Shown here: positions 16,786 to 26,810 of the stretch, in pieces
Numbering within the stretch: the first letter of the stretch is position 1
Layout: every line of letters begins with the position of its first letter
Assembly: GCF_011516935.1 (NCBI RefSeq)
Contig: NZ_WOTF01000011.1
Coordinates: forward strand, 1 to 59,288
Length of the DNA: 59,288 nt
From: Acetobacter farinalis
Lineage (GTDB): Bacteria > Pseudomonadota > Alphaproteobacteria > Acetobacterales > Acetobacteraceae
Direction: 5' to 3'
Notes under the pieces: generated by a model
The model's input: only the letters and a program-made list of their open reading frames with translations
Told to the model about the DNA's origin: nothing
Databases searched by the model: none
Translations under genes and position numbers: made by a program

Positions 16786-17310
16786 TTACTTGCTGCCAGC
16801 CGTCAGAGCGCTGCGAATGAACTCGCCCGCTTCTTCCTTCGTGCCCCAGCCCGTGACCTTCACCCATTTGCCGGGTTCCAGATCCTTGTAGCGGGTGAAG
16901 AAGTGCTCAATCGCCTTCACGGTGATTTCCGGCAGATCCTCAACCGTCTGGACCTTGCTGTACTGCGGGTGGATCTTGTCATGCGGGACGCAGATGATTT
17001 TTTCATCCTGCCCGGATTCGTCTTCCATCTTCAGCACGCCAATCGGGCGGGCACGAATGACGGAACCGGGGACAACGTCCGTCGGGGTCAGCACCAGAGC
17101 GTCCGTCGGGTCTCCATCAGCGGCCAGCGTGCCCGGAATGAAGCCATAGGCCGTGGGGTACGCCATGGGCGTAAACAGGAAGCGGTCTACAAACAGGGCG
17201 CCACTTTCCTTGTCGATCTCGTATTTAACGGAAGATCCCTGCGGAATTTCAATGACAACGTTGATATCAAACGGCACGTCTTTGCCGGGAGAAAGTTTTG
17301 AGACGTCCAT
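16786..17310 (-). CDS. ppa: Inorganic pyrophosphatase (family I)
   Basis: 174 aa soluble Mg-dependent enzyme that hydrolyses pyrophosphate to drive biosynthesis. The active-site signature D-G-D-P-T-D-A-L-V-L is near residues 65-75. Other conserved parts are I-E-I-P-Q-G-S-S-V-K-Y-E near 20, A-Y-P-T-A-Y-G-F-I-P near 50 and D-K-I-H-P-Q-Y near 110. It is monocistronic, with its own candidate promoter and terminator. Confidence 0.96.
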   Translation of the reverse strand: MDVSKLSPGKDVPFDINVVIEIPQGSSVKYEIDKESGALFVDRFLFTPMAYPTAYGFIPGTLAADGDPTDALVLTPTDVVPGSVIRARPIGVLKMEDESGQDEKIICVPHDKIHPQYSKVQTVEDLPEITVKAIEHFFTRYKDLEPGKWVKVTGWGTKEEAGEFIRSALTAGSK

Positions 17311-17346
17311 AGCGGCTGCTCCAGCGCTGAAAATACGGATGGCCAG

Positions 17347-17375
17347 ACCCTATCCGCCACGCTGCGACTTGCCAA
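17347..17375 (-). promoter_or_regulatory. ppa: Candidate ppa promoter
   Basis: On the minus strand TTGGCA (17375-17370) and TAGGGT (17352-17347) are 17 bases apart, 37 bases upstream of the ppa start. Confidence 0.45.
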
Positions 17376-17424
17376 GTCGTAACAGGAAGGGGGCTGTTCT
17401 GGCGGTTTTTCCCGCTCTGTACCC

Positions 17425-17452
17425 TTGCCAAATGTGTCAGGTTGCGTAATCA
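17425..17452 (+). promoter_or_regulatory. Candidate tRNA-Ile2 promoter
   Basis: TTGCCA (17425-17430) and TAATCA (17447-17452) are 16 bases apart. The -10 ends 13 bases before the tRNA. Confidence 0.4.
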
Positions 17453-17465
17453 GGAAGCCGCCTGC

Positions 17466-17539
17466 GCGCCCGTAGCTCAATTGGTTAGAGCGGGCCGCTC
17501 ATAACGGCTTGGTTGCGGGTTCAAGTCCTGCCGGGCGCA
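17466..17539 (+). tRNA. tRNA-Ile2 (anticodon CAT, lysidine type)
   Basis: 74 bases without encoded CCA. The acceptor GCGCCCG pairs perfectly with CGGGCGC, the D-arm is TAGCTCAATTGGTTAGAGC and the anticodon loop CTCATAA has CAT at 17500-17502. The stem and variable region (CGGCTTGGTTGC) match the ileX type, which reads AUA after lysidine modification by TilS, better than elongator or initiator tRNA-Met. Flanking bases GCCTGC and GCAGGC could extend the acceptor helix in the precursor. Confidence 0.85.
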
Positions 17540-17606
17540 GGCGGCTTTCGCCCTATTTCGTCCGTATTCACGAGTCTCACCAGTCCATTTCACGGGGGTT
17601 CATCTC

Positions 17607-19286
17607 ATGGCATCTTATCAATACGTCTATGTGATGAAGGATCTGACAAAGTCCTATCCGGGTGGACGTGAAGTCTTCAAAGGCATCACGCTGTCCTTCC
17701 TGCCGGGCGTGAAGATCGGCGTTCTGGGCGTGAACGGCGCGGGTAAATCCACCCTGCTCAAGATCATGGCCGGGATCGACAAGGAATATGGCGGGGAAGC
17801 CTGGGCGGCGGAAGGCGTGCGCGTGGGCTACCTTGAACAGGAACCCCAGCTTGACCCGACGCTGACGGTTGGTGAGAACGTGGCTCTGGGCTTTGGCGAC
17901 CTGAAAAAGGCCGTTGACCGGTTCAACGAAATTTCCATGCGCTTTGCCGAACCGATGAGCGATGAGGAAATGAACGCCCTGCTGGCCGAACAGGCCGAGC
18001 TTCAGGAAAAAATTGACGCGGGCGATGGCTGGGAGCTGGACCGCAAGCTGGAAATCGCGCTGGACGCCCTGCGCTGCCCCCCGGCGGACAGCCCCGTGGA
18101 CAAGCTTTCAGGTGGTGAGCGCCGCCGTGTGGCCCTGTGCCGCCTGCTGATTGAAAAGCCTGACATCCTGCTGCTGGACGAACCGACCAACCATCTGGAC
18201 GCGGAAAGCGTGGCATGGCTGGAAAAGACGCTGCATGATTATCCGGGCACCGTGATGGTCATTACCCATGACCGCTACTTCCTGGACAACGTGACCAACT
18301 GGATTCTGGAAATCGAGCGCGGACGCGGCATTCCGTTTGAAGGCAACTATTCTTCCTGGCTGGAACAGAAGCGCAAGCGTCTGGCTCAGGAAGAAAAGGA
18401 AGAAAGTGCCCGCCAGCGCGCTCTTGCCGCCGAACAGGAGTGGATTGGCTCCAGCCCCAAGGCGCGTCAGGCCAAGAGCAAATCCCGTATTGCGCGGTAT
18501 GAAGAAATGCTGGCCCAGTCTGCTGAAAAGCAGAACGGCGTTGCGGATATCGTGATTGCCCCCGGCCCGCGTCTGGGTGGCACGGTTATCGAGGCTGATC
18601 ACCTCAGCAAGGGCTTTGGTGAACGCCTGCTGATTGATGACCTGAACTTCAAGCTGCCGCCGGGCGGTATCGTGGGGGTTATCGGGCCGAACGGCGCTGG
18701 TAAATCCACCCTGTTCAAGATGATTGTGGGTGCCGAAAAGCCGGATACGGGTGCGCTGAAAATCGGTGAAACCGTGAAGCTGGGCTATGTTGACCAGTCG
18801 CGCGATGATCTGGACCCCGACAAGACCGTGTGGGAAGAAATTTCCGGCGGCACGGATGTGATTTATCTGGGCAAGCGCGCCGTGCCTTCCCGCGCCTATG
18901 TGGGGGCCTTCAACTTCAAGGGGTCTGACCAGCAGAAAAAGGTTGGCATTCTCTCCGGTGGTGAGCGCAACCGTGTGCATCTGGCCAAGATGCTGCGGCA
19001 GGAAAGCAACGTGCTGCTGCTGGACGAACCGACCAACGATCTGGACGTTGATACCCTGCGTGCGCTGGAAGAGGCTCTGGGCGAATTTCCGGGCTGCGCC
19101 GTGGTCATCACCCATGACCGCTGGTTCCTTGACCGTCTGGCAACGCATATTCTGGCGTTTGAAGGCGATTCTCACGTCGAATGGTTTGAGGGGAACTTCC
19201 AGGCGTATGAAGAAGACAAGCGCCGCCGCCTCGGCCCGGATGCCACGGAACCTGGCCGCATTCGCTACCGGCCTATTTCCCGCTGA
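17607..19286 (+). CDS. ettA: Energy-dependent translational throttle protein EttA
   Basis: 559 aa ABC-F ATPase that binds the ribosomal E site and gates the first elongation step according to energy status. There are two nucleotide domains: Walker [10 protein letters not shown] near 40 and G-P-N-G-A-G-K-S-T near 360; signatures L-S-G-G-E-R-R-R-V near 170 and L-S-G-G-E-R-N-R-V near 450; Walker B L-L-L-D-E-P-T-N in both. The linker near 250-300 holds the P-site tRNA-interacting motif region. No transmembrane part. It lies 67 bases after tRNA-Ile2. Confidence 0.96.
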   Translation: MASYQYVYVMKDLTKSYPGGREVFKGITLSFLPGVKIGVLGVNGAGKSTLLKIMAGIDKEYGGEAWAAEGVRVGYLEQEPQLDPTLTVGENVALGFGDLKKAVDRFNEISMRFAEPMSDEEMNALLAEQAELQEKIDAGDGWELDRKLEIALDALRCPPADSPVDKLSGGERRRVALCRLLIEKPDILLLDEPTNHLDAESVAWLEKTLHDYPGTVMVITHDRYFLDNVTNWILEIERGRGIPFEGNYSSWLEQKRKRLAQEEKEESARQRALAAEQEWIGSSPKARQAKSKSRIARYEEMLAQSAEKQNGVADIVIAPGPRLGGTVIEADHLSKGFGERLLIDDLNFKLPPGGIVGVIGPNGAGKSTLFKMIVGAEKPDTGALKIGETVKLGYVDQSRDDLDPDKTVWEEISGGTDVIYLGKRAVPSRAYVGAFNFKGSDQQKKVGILSGGERNRVHLAKMLRQESNVLLLDEPTNDLDVDTLRALEEALGEFPGCAVVITHDRWFLDRLATHILAFEGDSHVEWFEGNFQAYEEDKRRRLGPDATEPGRIRYRPISR

Positions 19287-19353
19287 TCCGGCAGGATGGA
19301 TGTCTGATGCGGCATCCATCATCTGAAGCACGTCGCATTCAGAAAAACTATTA

Positions 19354-19382
19354 CGCCACCGGAGGCTGCTCCGGTGGCGTTT
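19354..19382 (+). terminator. ettA: Terminator of ettA
   Basis: Perfect 11-base arms CGCCACCGGAG (19354-19364) and CTCCGGTGGCG (19369-19379) are followed by TTTCTG, 67 bases after the ettA stop. Confidence 0.75.
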
Positions 19383-19410
19383 CTGCGTTCCGGGCGCTGA
19401 TGGGGGCGGC

Positions 19411-19929
19411 ATGCTGACGAATGCCCGCTCGGTCAGGACCGGCCGGCTCATGCTTCAGCCTGTGACATGGCGTGACATGAACGATATGGCGGCGCTGAAG
19501 GCGGATGGCGGGGCATTTGGCCAGATGCTGGGGGGCGTATGCACCCGCCAGCAGGCCGAACGAGACATGGCGGATGATATCGCCTTCTGGGCCTGCCATC
19601 GGGTCGGGATTTTCACCATTCGGGAAAACGGAACCTTTGTCGGCATGACCGGCATTCATGACAGGCCGGACGGGCGTGGCTTCGGGCTGCGGTTTGCGCT
19701 TTACCCGTGGGCCAGCGGGCGCGGTATTGCGCGGGAGGCTGCCTATGCGGCCCTGAACTTCACGCATGATGCCGGGGTGAGGCGGGTTATTGCTGTTGCC
19801 AAGGAAAGCAATCTGGCGTCCCGCACCATTCTGGGCGGGATTGGCATGCATATGTATGAAACCTTCCAGCGCGATGGGCAGACCATGCTGGTTTATGAAA
19901 GCGTGCGTGGCGGCGGCCGGAACGGCTGA
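19411..19929 (+). CDS. GNAT-family N-acetyltransferase (RimJ/RimL-like)
   Basis: 172 aa. The opening R-T-G-R-L-M-L-Q-P-V-T-W-R-D is typical of the RimJ/RimL group. The acetyl-CoA-binding segment is W-A-S-G-R-G-I-A-R-E-A near residues 95-105, and the K-E-S-N-L-A-S-R-T-I-L segment follows near 130-140. The substrate cannot be deduced. It starts 31 bases after the ettA terminator and converges with mlaC. Confidence 0.85.
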   Translation: MLTNARSVRTGRLMLQPVTWRDMNDMAALKADGGAFGQMLGGVCTRQQAERDMADDIAFWACHRVGIFTIRENGTFVGMTGIHDRPDGRGFGLRFALYPWASGRGIAREAAYAALNFTHDAGVRRVIAVAKESNLASRTILGGIGMHMYETFQRDGQTMLVYESVRGGGRNG

Positions 19930-19944
19930 AGGCGGCCATAAAAA

Positions 19945-19968
19945 AAGGCCCCTGCATGCAGGGGCCTT
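19945..19968. terminator. Terminator shared by convergent GNAT and mlaC genes
   Basis: A self-complementary stretch AAGGCCCCTGCA / TGCAGGGGCCTT (19945-19968) has A7 on its left, serving as the T-run of the leftward mlaC transcript. It lies between the two convergent stops. Confidence 0.7.
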
Positions 19969-19998
19969 GTTACCGTGTTCCGGTAAAGTCTGAAGGGC

Positions 19999-20631
19999 TC
20001 AGTTGTTGCCGGTTGCCGCTGCGGTGTGGTGTGCGATCTGGCGCTTGAGAGCGTTCAGCAGGGCTTCAACATTGCCGCCGTTCCGCGCGATGTAAGAAGA
20101 ATAATCCTGACGCTGCGTCAGACGCAGGCTGGCGCCTTCGCCAATCACGTCCACCACTTTCGGGCTGCCGCTGGCATAACCCACAATCCACTGCATGGTG
20201 GCGGGGGGCTGCTGCGGGCGCATGAGAACGGCTTCCACAGAGTCATCCTCACCCGATTTGGAAATGGCCCCGATGGTGAAGCTCACACCGCGGTAATCGC
20301 CCAGCTTGTCGGTAATGGCGTTTACCAGAACTTCATGGAACAGGGCCAGATACTGCTTCTGCTGGGCAGGCGTTGCCAGCTTCCAGTAGCGGCCAAGGCA
20401 GTAGCGGCCAATGGCGTCAATATCCACATCCTGCTGGATCAGCGGCAGAACACGGCTCTTTTTTTCCTGCAGGGGGATCGGGCTGTTCACGATCGCCACC
20501 AGCTTGTTCCCGAAGTTTTCGATAAACTGGCGTGTGCCGCTGGCAGCATGGGCAGGCAGAATCGAAAGACTGCCGGCACAAATCAGAGCGAGGGCTCCTG
20601 TCACAAGGCGACGGCTGGAAAAAATTTTCAT
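19999..20631 (-). CDS. mlaC: Periplasmic phospholipid-binding protein MlaC
   Basis: 210 aa, Ttg2D/MlaC family, related to HpnM. A Sec signal peptide ends A-H-A-A near residue 29. The mature protein carries the F-I-E-N-F-G-N-K-L opening, the G-R-Y-C-L-G-R-Y-W-K segment near 80 and the P-K-V-V-D-V-I-G-E-G-A-S-L near 165. MlaC shuttles phospholipids between the MlaA complex in the outer membrane and the MlaFEDB transporter. It follows mlaA by 23 bases in one operon. Confidence 0.9.
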   Translation of the reverse strand: MKIFSSRRLVTGALALICAGSLSILPAHAASGTRQFIENFGNKLVAIVNSPIPLQEKKSRVLPLIQQDVDIDAIGRYCLGRYWKLATPAQQKQYLALFHEVLVNAITDKLGDYRGVSFTIGAISKSGEDDSVEAVLMRPQQPPATMQWIVGYASGSPKVVDVIGEGASLRLTQRQDYSSYIARNGGNVEALLNALKRQIAHHTAAATGNN

Positions 20632-20654
20632 GTCGGCGCTATCCCTGTTTATTT

Positions 20655-21503
20655 TTAGTGGTACCAGGCGGGTACGGTGGCACGGTTATCATTTTTGATA
20701 GCCTGTGCCTGCGCCTGACGCTGCTGTTGGTAGGCGCTGCGGATGGTGGCATAGGGGTCCAGAGCATCCCGCTGCAGGGCGTCCAGCTCGTCAATATGCT
20801 CGGAACGACCGTGGACAACCCCGAGCATGTTATAGGCCCAGTTGAAGCTGATCAGCCCATAACCGCGTGGCACGTAGTTCCAGGGAGAAAGCCCCTGATC
20901 AATCCCGTATCCAATCCCGTCACGCAGGGAAGAGGGGCCCATGGGCAGGAACAGGTAAGGGCCGGAGGGAACGCCCCAGTTGGCCAGTGTCAGGCCGGCA
21001 TCGTTATCATGATGCGGATAGCCAGCCATTTTGGCCACATCAATCAGGCCGCCAACCCCCACGGACATGTTGATGCACCAGCGCACGAAGGCATCACCCG
21101 CGCGGCGGGGCTTGCCAGCCCCGACATCGTTAAAGAACACGGAGGGTTCATTCATGGTGGTGATCATGTTGCCCAGAGAATTCCGGACAGTGCGCGGAAC
21201 GGCCCATATATAGGCCTTGGCAACGGGACGCAGAGCCCATTTATCGACCGTCATGGTCATGTTGTAGACCTTGCGGTTCAGAGGCTCGTAAGGGTCGTTC
21301 GCCTGCTGGTATTCCGCAAGGGCGTCAGGGTCTTTGGGGACCGGGGCCTTGATGGCGCTGCACCCGGCAAGGGCAAGCAGCGTCATGGCCAGCACAGAGC
21401 TACGTGAGGAAAAACGGCGCCGGGCCGAGAAGCCTTCCCGGGTCTGACTCATCTGGGCCTGACCGCGAGGGCGGAGCCGCACACCGTTCCGTCCTGAATT
21501 CAT
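20655..21503 (-). CDS. mlaA: Outer-membrane lipid asymmetry lipoprotein MlaA (VacJ)
   Basis: About 282 aa from an ATG at 21503 with AAAGG upstream; ATGs at 21539 and 21452 are alternatives. The lipobox L-A-L-A-G-C marks the lipidated cysteine, preceded by a long Arg-rich leader. The body has N-D-P-Y-E-P-L-N-R-K-V-Y and F-F-N-D-V-G-A-G-K, both typical of MlaA. MlaA removes misplaced phospholipids from the outer leaflet and passes them to MlaC, encoded next. Confidence 0.92.
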   Translation of the reverse strand: MNSGRNGVRLRPRGQAQMSQTREGFSARRRFSSRSSVLAMTLLALAGCSAIKAPVPKDPDALAEYQQANDPYEPLNRKVYNMTMTVDKWALRPVAKAYIWAVPRTVRNSLGNMITTMNEPSVFFNDVGAGKPRRAGDAFVRWCINMSVGVGGLIDVAKMAGYPHHDNDAGLTLANWGVPSGPYLFLPMGPSSLRDGIGYGIDQGLSPWNYVPRGYGLISFNWAYNMLGVVHGRSEHIDELDALQRDALDPYATIRSAYQQQRQAQAQAIKNDNRATVPAWYH

Positions 21504-21725
21504 TGCCGCGTTTACCTTTACTCTGTGACGCACAAGCAAAACCTGACCAGAGGCAGGAGTCTTCTGCTGCCTTGTCTACCACGAGAAATCATCTGCGCAA
21601 TGCAGGTCATCCCTGCGTATCAGGCAAGGGAGCAGAAAAGAAGCGCTGCTCAAGTCCTTTAGTTTAATCGGTACGTCTGTTTTTTAACACGTCTGTTGCG
21701 GGAATGCCGCACTAAAACTGCCCGT

Positions 21726-22553
21726 TTACAGGCCGCGATCACGTTTGATCATATCCCATGCCGCATTGATACGGGAAATTCTGTCGGATGCTTCGGCGAT
21801 TTCAGCGGGAGAGGCCTGGCGGGATGCCATAACATCCGGGTGATACTGCCGGACCAGCTTTTTCCAGTGGGCGCGCAGTTCCTCATTGGACAGGGAGGCT
21901 TCCACACCCATCACCACATAGGCATCTTTCTCCGCCATGGCTGGTCTGGAGCGCCCCTGTTCAGCCCGTTCCCACGCGCCACGGCTCAGGCCGAAAAGAG
22001 CATGGACTGTTTGCAGGAAGCGGGTTTCTTCCTTTGTCAGCGGGTCATCTGCCGCCAGGTCCGCCCGCGCAATGGCGAACAGAACGCCCATCAGGTCTTC
22101 CAGCGGCTGCTTGTCCTGCGCGTAGGCTGTGCCCAGTTCCCGCGCGAAGGCTTCATAGTCATCCGTTCTTTGCCGGGCGAGATCAAACAGGCGGCCAACT
22201 TCGCGCATGTTTTCATCCGGCACGCGGAATCGAGCCTTGAAAGCATTGATTTCCCGGCGGTTAACCGGGGCATCGCACTTTGCCAGCTTGGCGCACAGAA
22301 TAATGCTGGTCAGGCCGTAAAGCTGCTCTTTCTTGCCCAGAGCCGCCGCCAGCTTGGCCGCCATGAATGTGGCGGCTCCGTTCGGGTCAGGCCGCGCGCG
22401 GGCGGCCCAGCGGTCACTCCACCCTCCGGCTGGCGGGTCAAGCAGGGTGCCTTTATCCGCCGCATGGCCCAGTGCCGCGCCCAGTGCCGCGCCAACAGGA
22501 CCGCCCATGGCAAACCCTGCGACACCACCAAAAATCTTACCCCATATCGCCAT
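21726..22553 (-). CDS. djlA: DnaJ-like co-chaperone DjlA
   Basis: 275 aa. A glycine-rich hydrophobic N-terminus (residues 5-32) may be a membrane anchor. A TerB-like helical domain covers about 60-190. A C-terminal J domain (about 208-275) has the H-P-D motif in R-Q-Y-H-P-D-V-M, which activates DnaK. This order is that of DjlA. ATG start at 22553. Confidence 0.88.
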   Translation of the reverse strand: MAIWGKIFGGVAGFAMGGPVGAALGAALGHAADKGTLLDPPAGGWSDRWAARARPDPNGAATFMAAKLAAALGKKEQLYGLTSIILCAKLAKCDAPVNRREINAFKARFRVPDENMREVGRLFDLARQRTDDYEAFARELGTAYAQDKQPLEDLMGVLFAIARADLAADDPLTKEETRFLQTVHALFGLSRGAWERAEQGRSRPAMAEKDAYVVMGVEASLSNEELRAHWKKLVRQYHPDVMASRQASPAEIAEASDRISRINAAWDMIKRDRGL

Positions 22554-22685
22554 AGTGCCTGCTTAGCATTTTCCGGCCCGTGGCCCAAATCAGGCCCATA
22601 CTGGCTCCAGACCGCCAGCATAACAGGGCGAAAGGGGGCACGGAAAGGTGGGGGCGGGCATTCCAGCTGTGAGGCGCGGCGGCGG

Positions 22686-22952
22686 TCAGGGCAGGGAAGG
22701 GGGCGTTACCGGGGGCTCGGTCAGGAGTTCAGGGGTCTGCCCGAGCACCCAGCCGAGGGCTCGCACCCGCAGGAAAGAGGCAAGAGACTGGCCCGGAGAG
22801 CGTTCCGTATCCAGTCTGGCAACCAGTACGGGCAAGGGCAGGGCCTGCTGCAGGGCCATGCTCTCCAGCACCTGCCAGAATTCCGGCTCCAGCGCGACGC
22901 TGGTATCATGGCCGGAGAGCATCAGGCTGCGTTTTTTAAGATGCGCGCTCAT
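22686..22952 (-). CDS. Small ribbon-helix-helix domain protein
   Basis: 88 aa. [21 protein letters not shown] resembles the RHH_4 (ribbon-helix-helix) family found in alphaproteobacteria; the family fold is DNA binding, but members are mostly uncharacterised. Its start overlaps the queG stop by 4 bases (ATGA), so it is translated with the queuosine operon as its last gene. It could be an autoregulator; this is a guess. Confidence 0.75.
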   Translation of the reverse strand: MSAHLKKRSLMLSGHDTSVALEPEFWQVLESMALQQALPLPVLVARLDTERSPGQSLASFLRVRALGWVLGQTPELLTEPPVTPPSLP

Positions 22953-24124
22953 GGGCCTGCAGCCTCCAGACGGGTGACAGCCCAGCGGGCGGCCTCTGCC
23001 ACGATGGCATCCGGGTCCTGCGTGAGCCGGTGTGCGTGGGGGAGCAACTCCGCCAGCCCGGAATTCCCGATGGCGATCAGGACATTGCGGATAAAGCGGT
23101 TGCGCCCGATGCGCTTGATGGGGGAGCCGGAAAACATCTGGCGGAAGGCTGTGTCATCAAGCTGGCTCAGGCTGGCCAGATCCGGCGCCATCAGGTCCGG
23201 CCGGGGGCGCAGCTTGATCTGGCGGGAAACCTGCGCGAACCGGTTCCACGGGCAGACTGCCAGACAATCATCACATCCGTAGATATGGGTGCCTATGGCA
23301 GGGCGGAGCGCGAGCGGGATCGGGCCTGCATGCTCAATGGTCAGATAGGAAATGCAGCGCCGCGCGTCCATCTGGTAGGGGGCGGGAAAGGCCTGCGTGG
23401 GGCAGGCGGTAAGGCACCGGGTGCAGGTGCCACACCCGCCGCCTGAAGGAGGGGAGGCGGGCAGCGCCAGCGTGGTGTAGATTTCCCCCAGAAAAAGCCA
23501 GCTTCCGTGGTGGCGGGATACCAGATTGGTATGCTTGCCCTGCCAGCCCAGCCCGGCCTGCGCGGCCAGCGGCTTTTCCGCCACCGGCGCGGTATCCACA
23601 AACACCTTGACCTCCGGTGCCGTGTCCTCCGCGCCCTGCCTGCCTTCGCGCACCACGAACTGGGCCAGATGCTTCAGCATGCCCTTGATAAGATCATGAT
23701 AATCGCGGTGGCGGGCATAGACGGAAATATTGCCCCGGTCGGGCTGGCTGAGGGCGGCAAGCGGATCCCCCTCCGGCGCATAGGACACCCCGAGGGCGAT
23801 AACCGTACGGGCTTCGGGCCAGAGGGTGGTGGGCTGGGTGCGCTGGTCGGCTCTTTCGGCCAGCCAGCCCATGTCCCCATGATAGCCGCTGGCCAGAAAA
23901 TCGCTCAGGCGCGCACGGATGTCCGGGCCGAGATGGGCCGGGCAGAAGCCAATGGCGTCAAACCCCAGAGCCAGAGCCTTTTCCCGGATTCGGGCCGCCA
24001 GTTTTTCTGCCCGCAGGTGCAGGGCGGCCGGAGGGGGCGTGCTCTCTACATGCGGGTCCCCAGTGGCGGGGGCGCACCCTGTAGCGGGTGTGCGCACAGG
24101 CGCGGCGGGATCAGGCGTGTTCAC
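22949..24124 (-). CDS. queG: Epoxyqueuosine reductase QueG
   Basis: 391 aa from a GTG at 24124. This cobalamin- and Fe-S-dependent enzyme reduces epoxyqueuosine to queuosine in tRNA. Two 4Fe-4S motifs are present: [12 protein letters not shown] near residue 223 and [12 protein letters not shown] near 280. The domain of unknown function with A-L-G-V-S-Y-A near 110 and the C-terminal HEAT-like part are also seen. The first 35 residues are Pro/Ala-rich and unusual. It starts 39 bases after the tgt stop. Confidence 0.94.
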   Translation of the reverse strand: MNTPDPAAPVRTPATGCAPATGDPHVESTPPPAALHLRAEKLAARIREKALALGFDAIGFCPAHLGPDIRARLSDFLASGYHGDMGWLAERADQRTQPTTLWPEARTVIALGVSYAPEGDPLAALSQPDRGNISVYARHRDYHDLIKGMLKHLAQFVVREGRQGAEDTAPEVKVFVDTAPVAEKPLAAQAGLGWQGKHTNLVSRHHGSWLFLGEIYTTLALPASPPSGGGCGTCTRCLTACPTQAFPAPYQMDARRCISYLTIEHAGPIPLALRPAIGTHIYGCDDCLAVCPWNRFAQVSRQIKLRPRPDLMAPDLASLSQLDDTAFRQMFSGSPIKRIGRNRFIRNVLIAIGNSGLAELLPHAHRLTQDPDAIVAEAARWAVTRLEAAGP

Positions 24125-24163
24125 GGGAGGACTGGCCCTGCCACAGGTTGCATGCAGAGAGTT

Positions 24164-25324
24164 TCAGGGCACCGGGGGCAGGATGGGGCGTGGCATTTCA
24201 TCTTCTGTCCAGTCTTCAGCAGCCCACTCCGCACGCAGGCTGGTGGCCAGAGCGTCCAGACGGCCTTCCAGAATCGCTTCGCGAATCTGGCGCATCAGGC
24301 GCTGGTAATAGGCAATGTTATGCCATGTGAGCAGCATCGGGCCGAGAATTTCATTGGCGCGGAACAGATGGTGCAGATAGGCGCGGCTGTGGCGGGAGCA
24401 GGCCAGACAGTCACAGTGCGGGGAAATCGGGCGCGTGTCCGTTGCATGGCGGGCATTGCGCAGGTTCAGCGTGCCACGCTCCGTATAGGCGCGGGCGGTG
24501 CGCCCGGCGCGGGTGGGCATCACGCAGTCAAACATGTCCACACCGCGCTGCACGCTGCCCAGCAGATCATCCGGTGTGCCAACGCCCATCAGGTAACGCG
24601 GGGCGTTCCGGGGCATGAGCGGCACGGTGGTGTCCAGCGTGGCGAACATCAGCTCCTGCCCTTCGCCCACGGCCAGCCCGCCAATGGCGTAGCCTTCAAA
24701 GCCGATATCCGTCAGCGCCTGAACGCTTTCCGCGCGGAGGTCCGCCTCCGTGCCGCCCTGCACAATGCCAAACTGGCCATAGCCGGTGCGCGGCACAAAG
24801 GCCTCGCGGGAGCGGGCGGCCCAGCGCATGGACAGCCGCATGGAGGCGGCAATGGCGTCCGGCGCGGCGGGCAGGGCCGGGCATTCGTCAAAACACATGG
24901 TGATGGTGGCATCCAGCGCGTGCTGGATATCTGTGGAGATTTCCGGTGTCAGCCGATGGTACGAGCCATCAATGTGTGAGCGGAAAGTGACGCCATCCTG
25001 ATCCAGCTTGCGCAGCGCGCCGAGGGACATCACCTGAAACCCGCCGGAATCTGTCAGGATCGGGCCGGACCAGTCCATAAAGCGGTGCAGCCCCCCCAGT
25101 GCGCGCACCCGCTCGGCCCCGGGCCGGAGCATGAGGTGATAGGTGTTGCCCAGCACAATGCCTGCCCCTGTGGAGCGCACGGCATCCATGGTCATGGCCT
25201 TGACGGTGCCGACAGTCCCCACCGGCATGAAGGTGGGAGTCGCCACGGGGCCGTGGGCCGTGTGCAGCATACCGGCGCGGGCGTCGCCGTCCGTGCTTTC
25301 GCAGGTCCAGTGGAAACGGCTCAT
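24164..25324 (-). CDS. tgt: Queuine/preQ1 tRNA-ribosyltransferase
   Basis: 386 aa TIM-barrel enzyme that exchanges guanine-34 for preQ1 in tRNAs with GUN anticodons. Conserved segments are [10 protein letters not shown] near residue 95 (catalytic Asp), G-I-V-Q-G-G near 190, G-G-L-A-V-G-E near 220 and D-C-V-M-P-T-R near 270. The zinc site is C-D-C-L-A-C with a downstream H near 310-340. Its ATG overlaps the queA stop by 4 bases. Confidence 0.96.
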   Translation of the reverse strand: MSRFHWTCESTDGDARAGMLHTAHGPVATPTFMPVGTVGTVKAMTMDAVRSTGAGIVLGNTYHLMLRPGAERVRALGGLHRFMDWSGPILTDSGGFQVMSLGALRKLDQDGVTFRSHIDGSYHRLTPEISTDIQHALDATITMCFDECPALPAAPDAIAASMRLSMRWAARSREAFVPRTGYGQFGIVQGGTEADLRAESVQALTDIGFEGYAIGGLAVGEGQELMFATLDTTVPLMPRNAPRYLMGVGTPDDLLGSVQRGVDMFDCVMPTRAGRTARAYTERGTLNLRNARHATDTRPISPHCDCLACSRHSRAYLHHLFRANEILGPMLLTWHNIAYYQRLMRQIREAILEGRLDALATSLRAEWAAEDWTEDEMPRPILPPVP

Positions 25325-26400
25325 GCAGGCTCTCCGGCGCGGTGGGCTTCAATGGGGTTGGCGCAGCGCAGCAGGCAGGCATCCCCGTAGGAATAGAAAC
25401 GGTACCCGGTCTGGATGGCGTGGGCATAGGCCGCACGCATCCGCTCTTCCCCCGCAAAGGCACAGACCAGCATGAACAGGGTGGAGCGGGGCAGGTGGAA
25501 GTTGGTCATCAGCATATCCACCGCGCGGAAGCGGTAGCCGGGCCGGATGAAAATGGACGTGACATCATCAAACGGATGCACAATGCCGGCTTCATCCGCC
25601 GCACTTTCCAGCAGGCGCAGGCTGGTAGTGCCAACGGCGATGATACGCCCCCCTGCCTTGCGCACGGCATTGATCCGCGCCGCGGTTTCCGGCGTGATGA
25701 TGCCGCGTTCGGCATGCATGTGGTGTCTGGAAATATCGTTATCCCGCACGGGCAGGAATGTGCCCGCACCCACATGCAGGGTCAGGGTGCAGCGGCCCGC
25801 GCCTGTGGCATCCACCGCGTCCAGCAGCGCAGGGGTGAAGTGCAGCCCCGCCGTGGGTGCCGCGACAGCACCCTTGTGCTCGGCAAAAATGGTTGCGTAA
25901 TCCTGCGCATCCTGTGCGGTGGGGCCGTGCGGGCGGTGGATATAAGGGGGCAGGGCCAGCGCCCCGACATCCTGAAGGAACGTGTCAAAAGCAGACCCTT
26001 CGGCCGAAAAGCGCAGGACAGCGCCGCCGCCTTCTTCCCGTGCCATGACGGTGGCCGTGTGCGGGCTGCCGGTAAAGGTCAGGATATCACCCACCTTCAG
26101 GCGGCGGGCATTGCGCACCAGCACATGCCAGGTGGTATCGGGCAGAATACGGTCCAGCGTGATGCCGATATGGGCCTCCCCGCGCATGGCCTGCAATTGC
26201 GCACGGATAACGGCGGTATCATTCGCCACCAGCAGATCACCCGCCCGCAGCAGCGCGGGCAGATCCCGCACGGACCGGTCAATCAGCGGGCCATGTTCAG
26301 GCACATCCAGCAGGCGTGCGGCTTCACGCGGTCTGGCGGGTTCCTGCGCGATCAGGGTTTCGGGCAGGTGGAAATCAAAATCTTCGGTGCGGTTGCTCAT
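25321..26400 (-). CDS. queA: tRNA preQ1 ribosyltransferase-isomerase QueA
   Basis: 359 aa enzyme that transfers ribosyl from S-adenosylmethionine to preQ1 in tRNA, forming epoxyqueuosine. The [12 protein letters not shown] near residue 7, A-P-T-A-G-L-H-F-T near 180 and the C-terminal M-L-V-C-A-F-A-G near 310 are typical. It is first in the queA-tgt-queG-RHH operon. Its upstream region shows no preQ1-riboswitch hallmark that I can recognise. Confidence 0.96.
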   Translation of the reverse strand: MSNRTEDFDFHLPETLIAQEPARPREAARLLDVPEHGPLIDRSVRDLPALLRAGDLLVANDTAVIRAQLQAMRGEAHIGITLDRILPDTTWHVLVRNARRLKVGDILTFTGSPHTATVMAREEGGGAVLRFSAEGSAFDTFLQDVGALALPPYIHRPHGPTAQDAQDYATIFAEHKGAVAAPTAGLHFTPALLDAVDATGAGRCTLTLHVGAGTFLPVRDNDISRHHMHAERGIITPETAARINAVRKAGGRIIAVGTTSLRLLESAADEAGIVHPFDDVTSIFIRPGYRFRAVDMLMTNFHLPRSTLFMLVCAFAGEERMRAAYAHAIQTGYRFYSYGDACLLRCANPIEAHRAGEPA

Positions 26401-26580
26401 GTTGGAACGGGTTTACGCAATAGGGTTCGGCTGCGCCAGTGGGGATGGAGGCCTCAAAGGGCCTTTTGCACGCGGCCCCTTGCGGGTGGGCGGGGGCGTT
26501 GCGTTATGGTGCGGGCTTGAAGAAACGGGCATGCAGGCCCAAATTCCGCTTTGTAAACAAAATCATAAGGAGAAACGTCA

Positions 26581-26798
26581 TGTCTTACGCCCTGCTGGAT
26601 GCCGCGCGCGTTGCCAAAGCCGCCAAGGTATCACTGGATGTTTTGCAGACAAATCCGGAAACTACGGAAGCGCATCAGCGTAAAGTCATCATGATTGAAC
26701 GGATTGAAGCACTGGCGCGCGCTGCGGCGGAGTCTGACGCTGGCAAGGCTGTCACGCTGACATCTGAAGAGTTCTGGCTGATCAGCCGCAACTGGTAA
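26581..26798 (+). CDS. Small conserved-looking protein of unknown function (72 aa)
   Basis: A strong AAGGAG lies 9 bases upstream of the ATG at 26581, which decides the start. The protein is helical, Ala/Glu-rich, with no cysteine, signal peptide or membrane segment, ending E-E-F-W-L-I-S-R-N-W. I do not recognise it. It is followed after 12 bases by the PEBP gene, so they form a two-gene unit, divergent from queA. Confidence 0.7.
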
Positions 26799-26810
26799 GG
26801 ACGAGTCACC

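Noticed and set aside
18108..19451. Minus-strand 447-codon frame opposite ettA
   Set aside because: Antisense of a conserved ABC-F gene with both ATPase domains intact.
26401..26580. preQ1 riboswitch upstream of queA
   Set aside because: No typical short aptamer pattern was recognised on the queA strand; the AGGCC/GGCCTTTT stem there points the other way.
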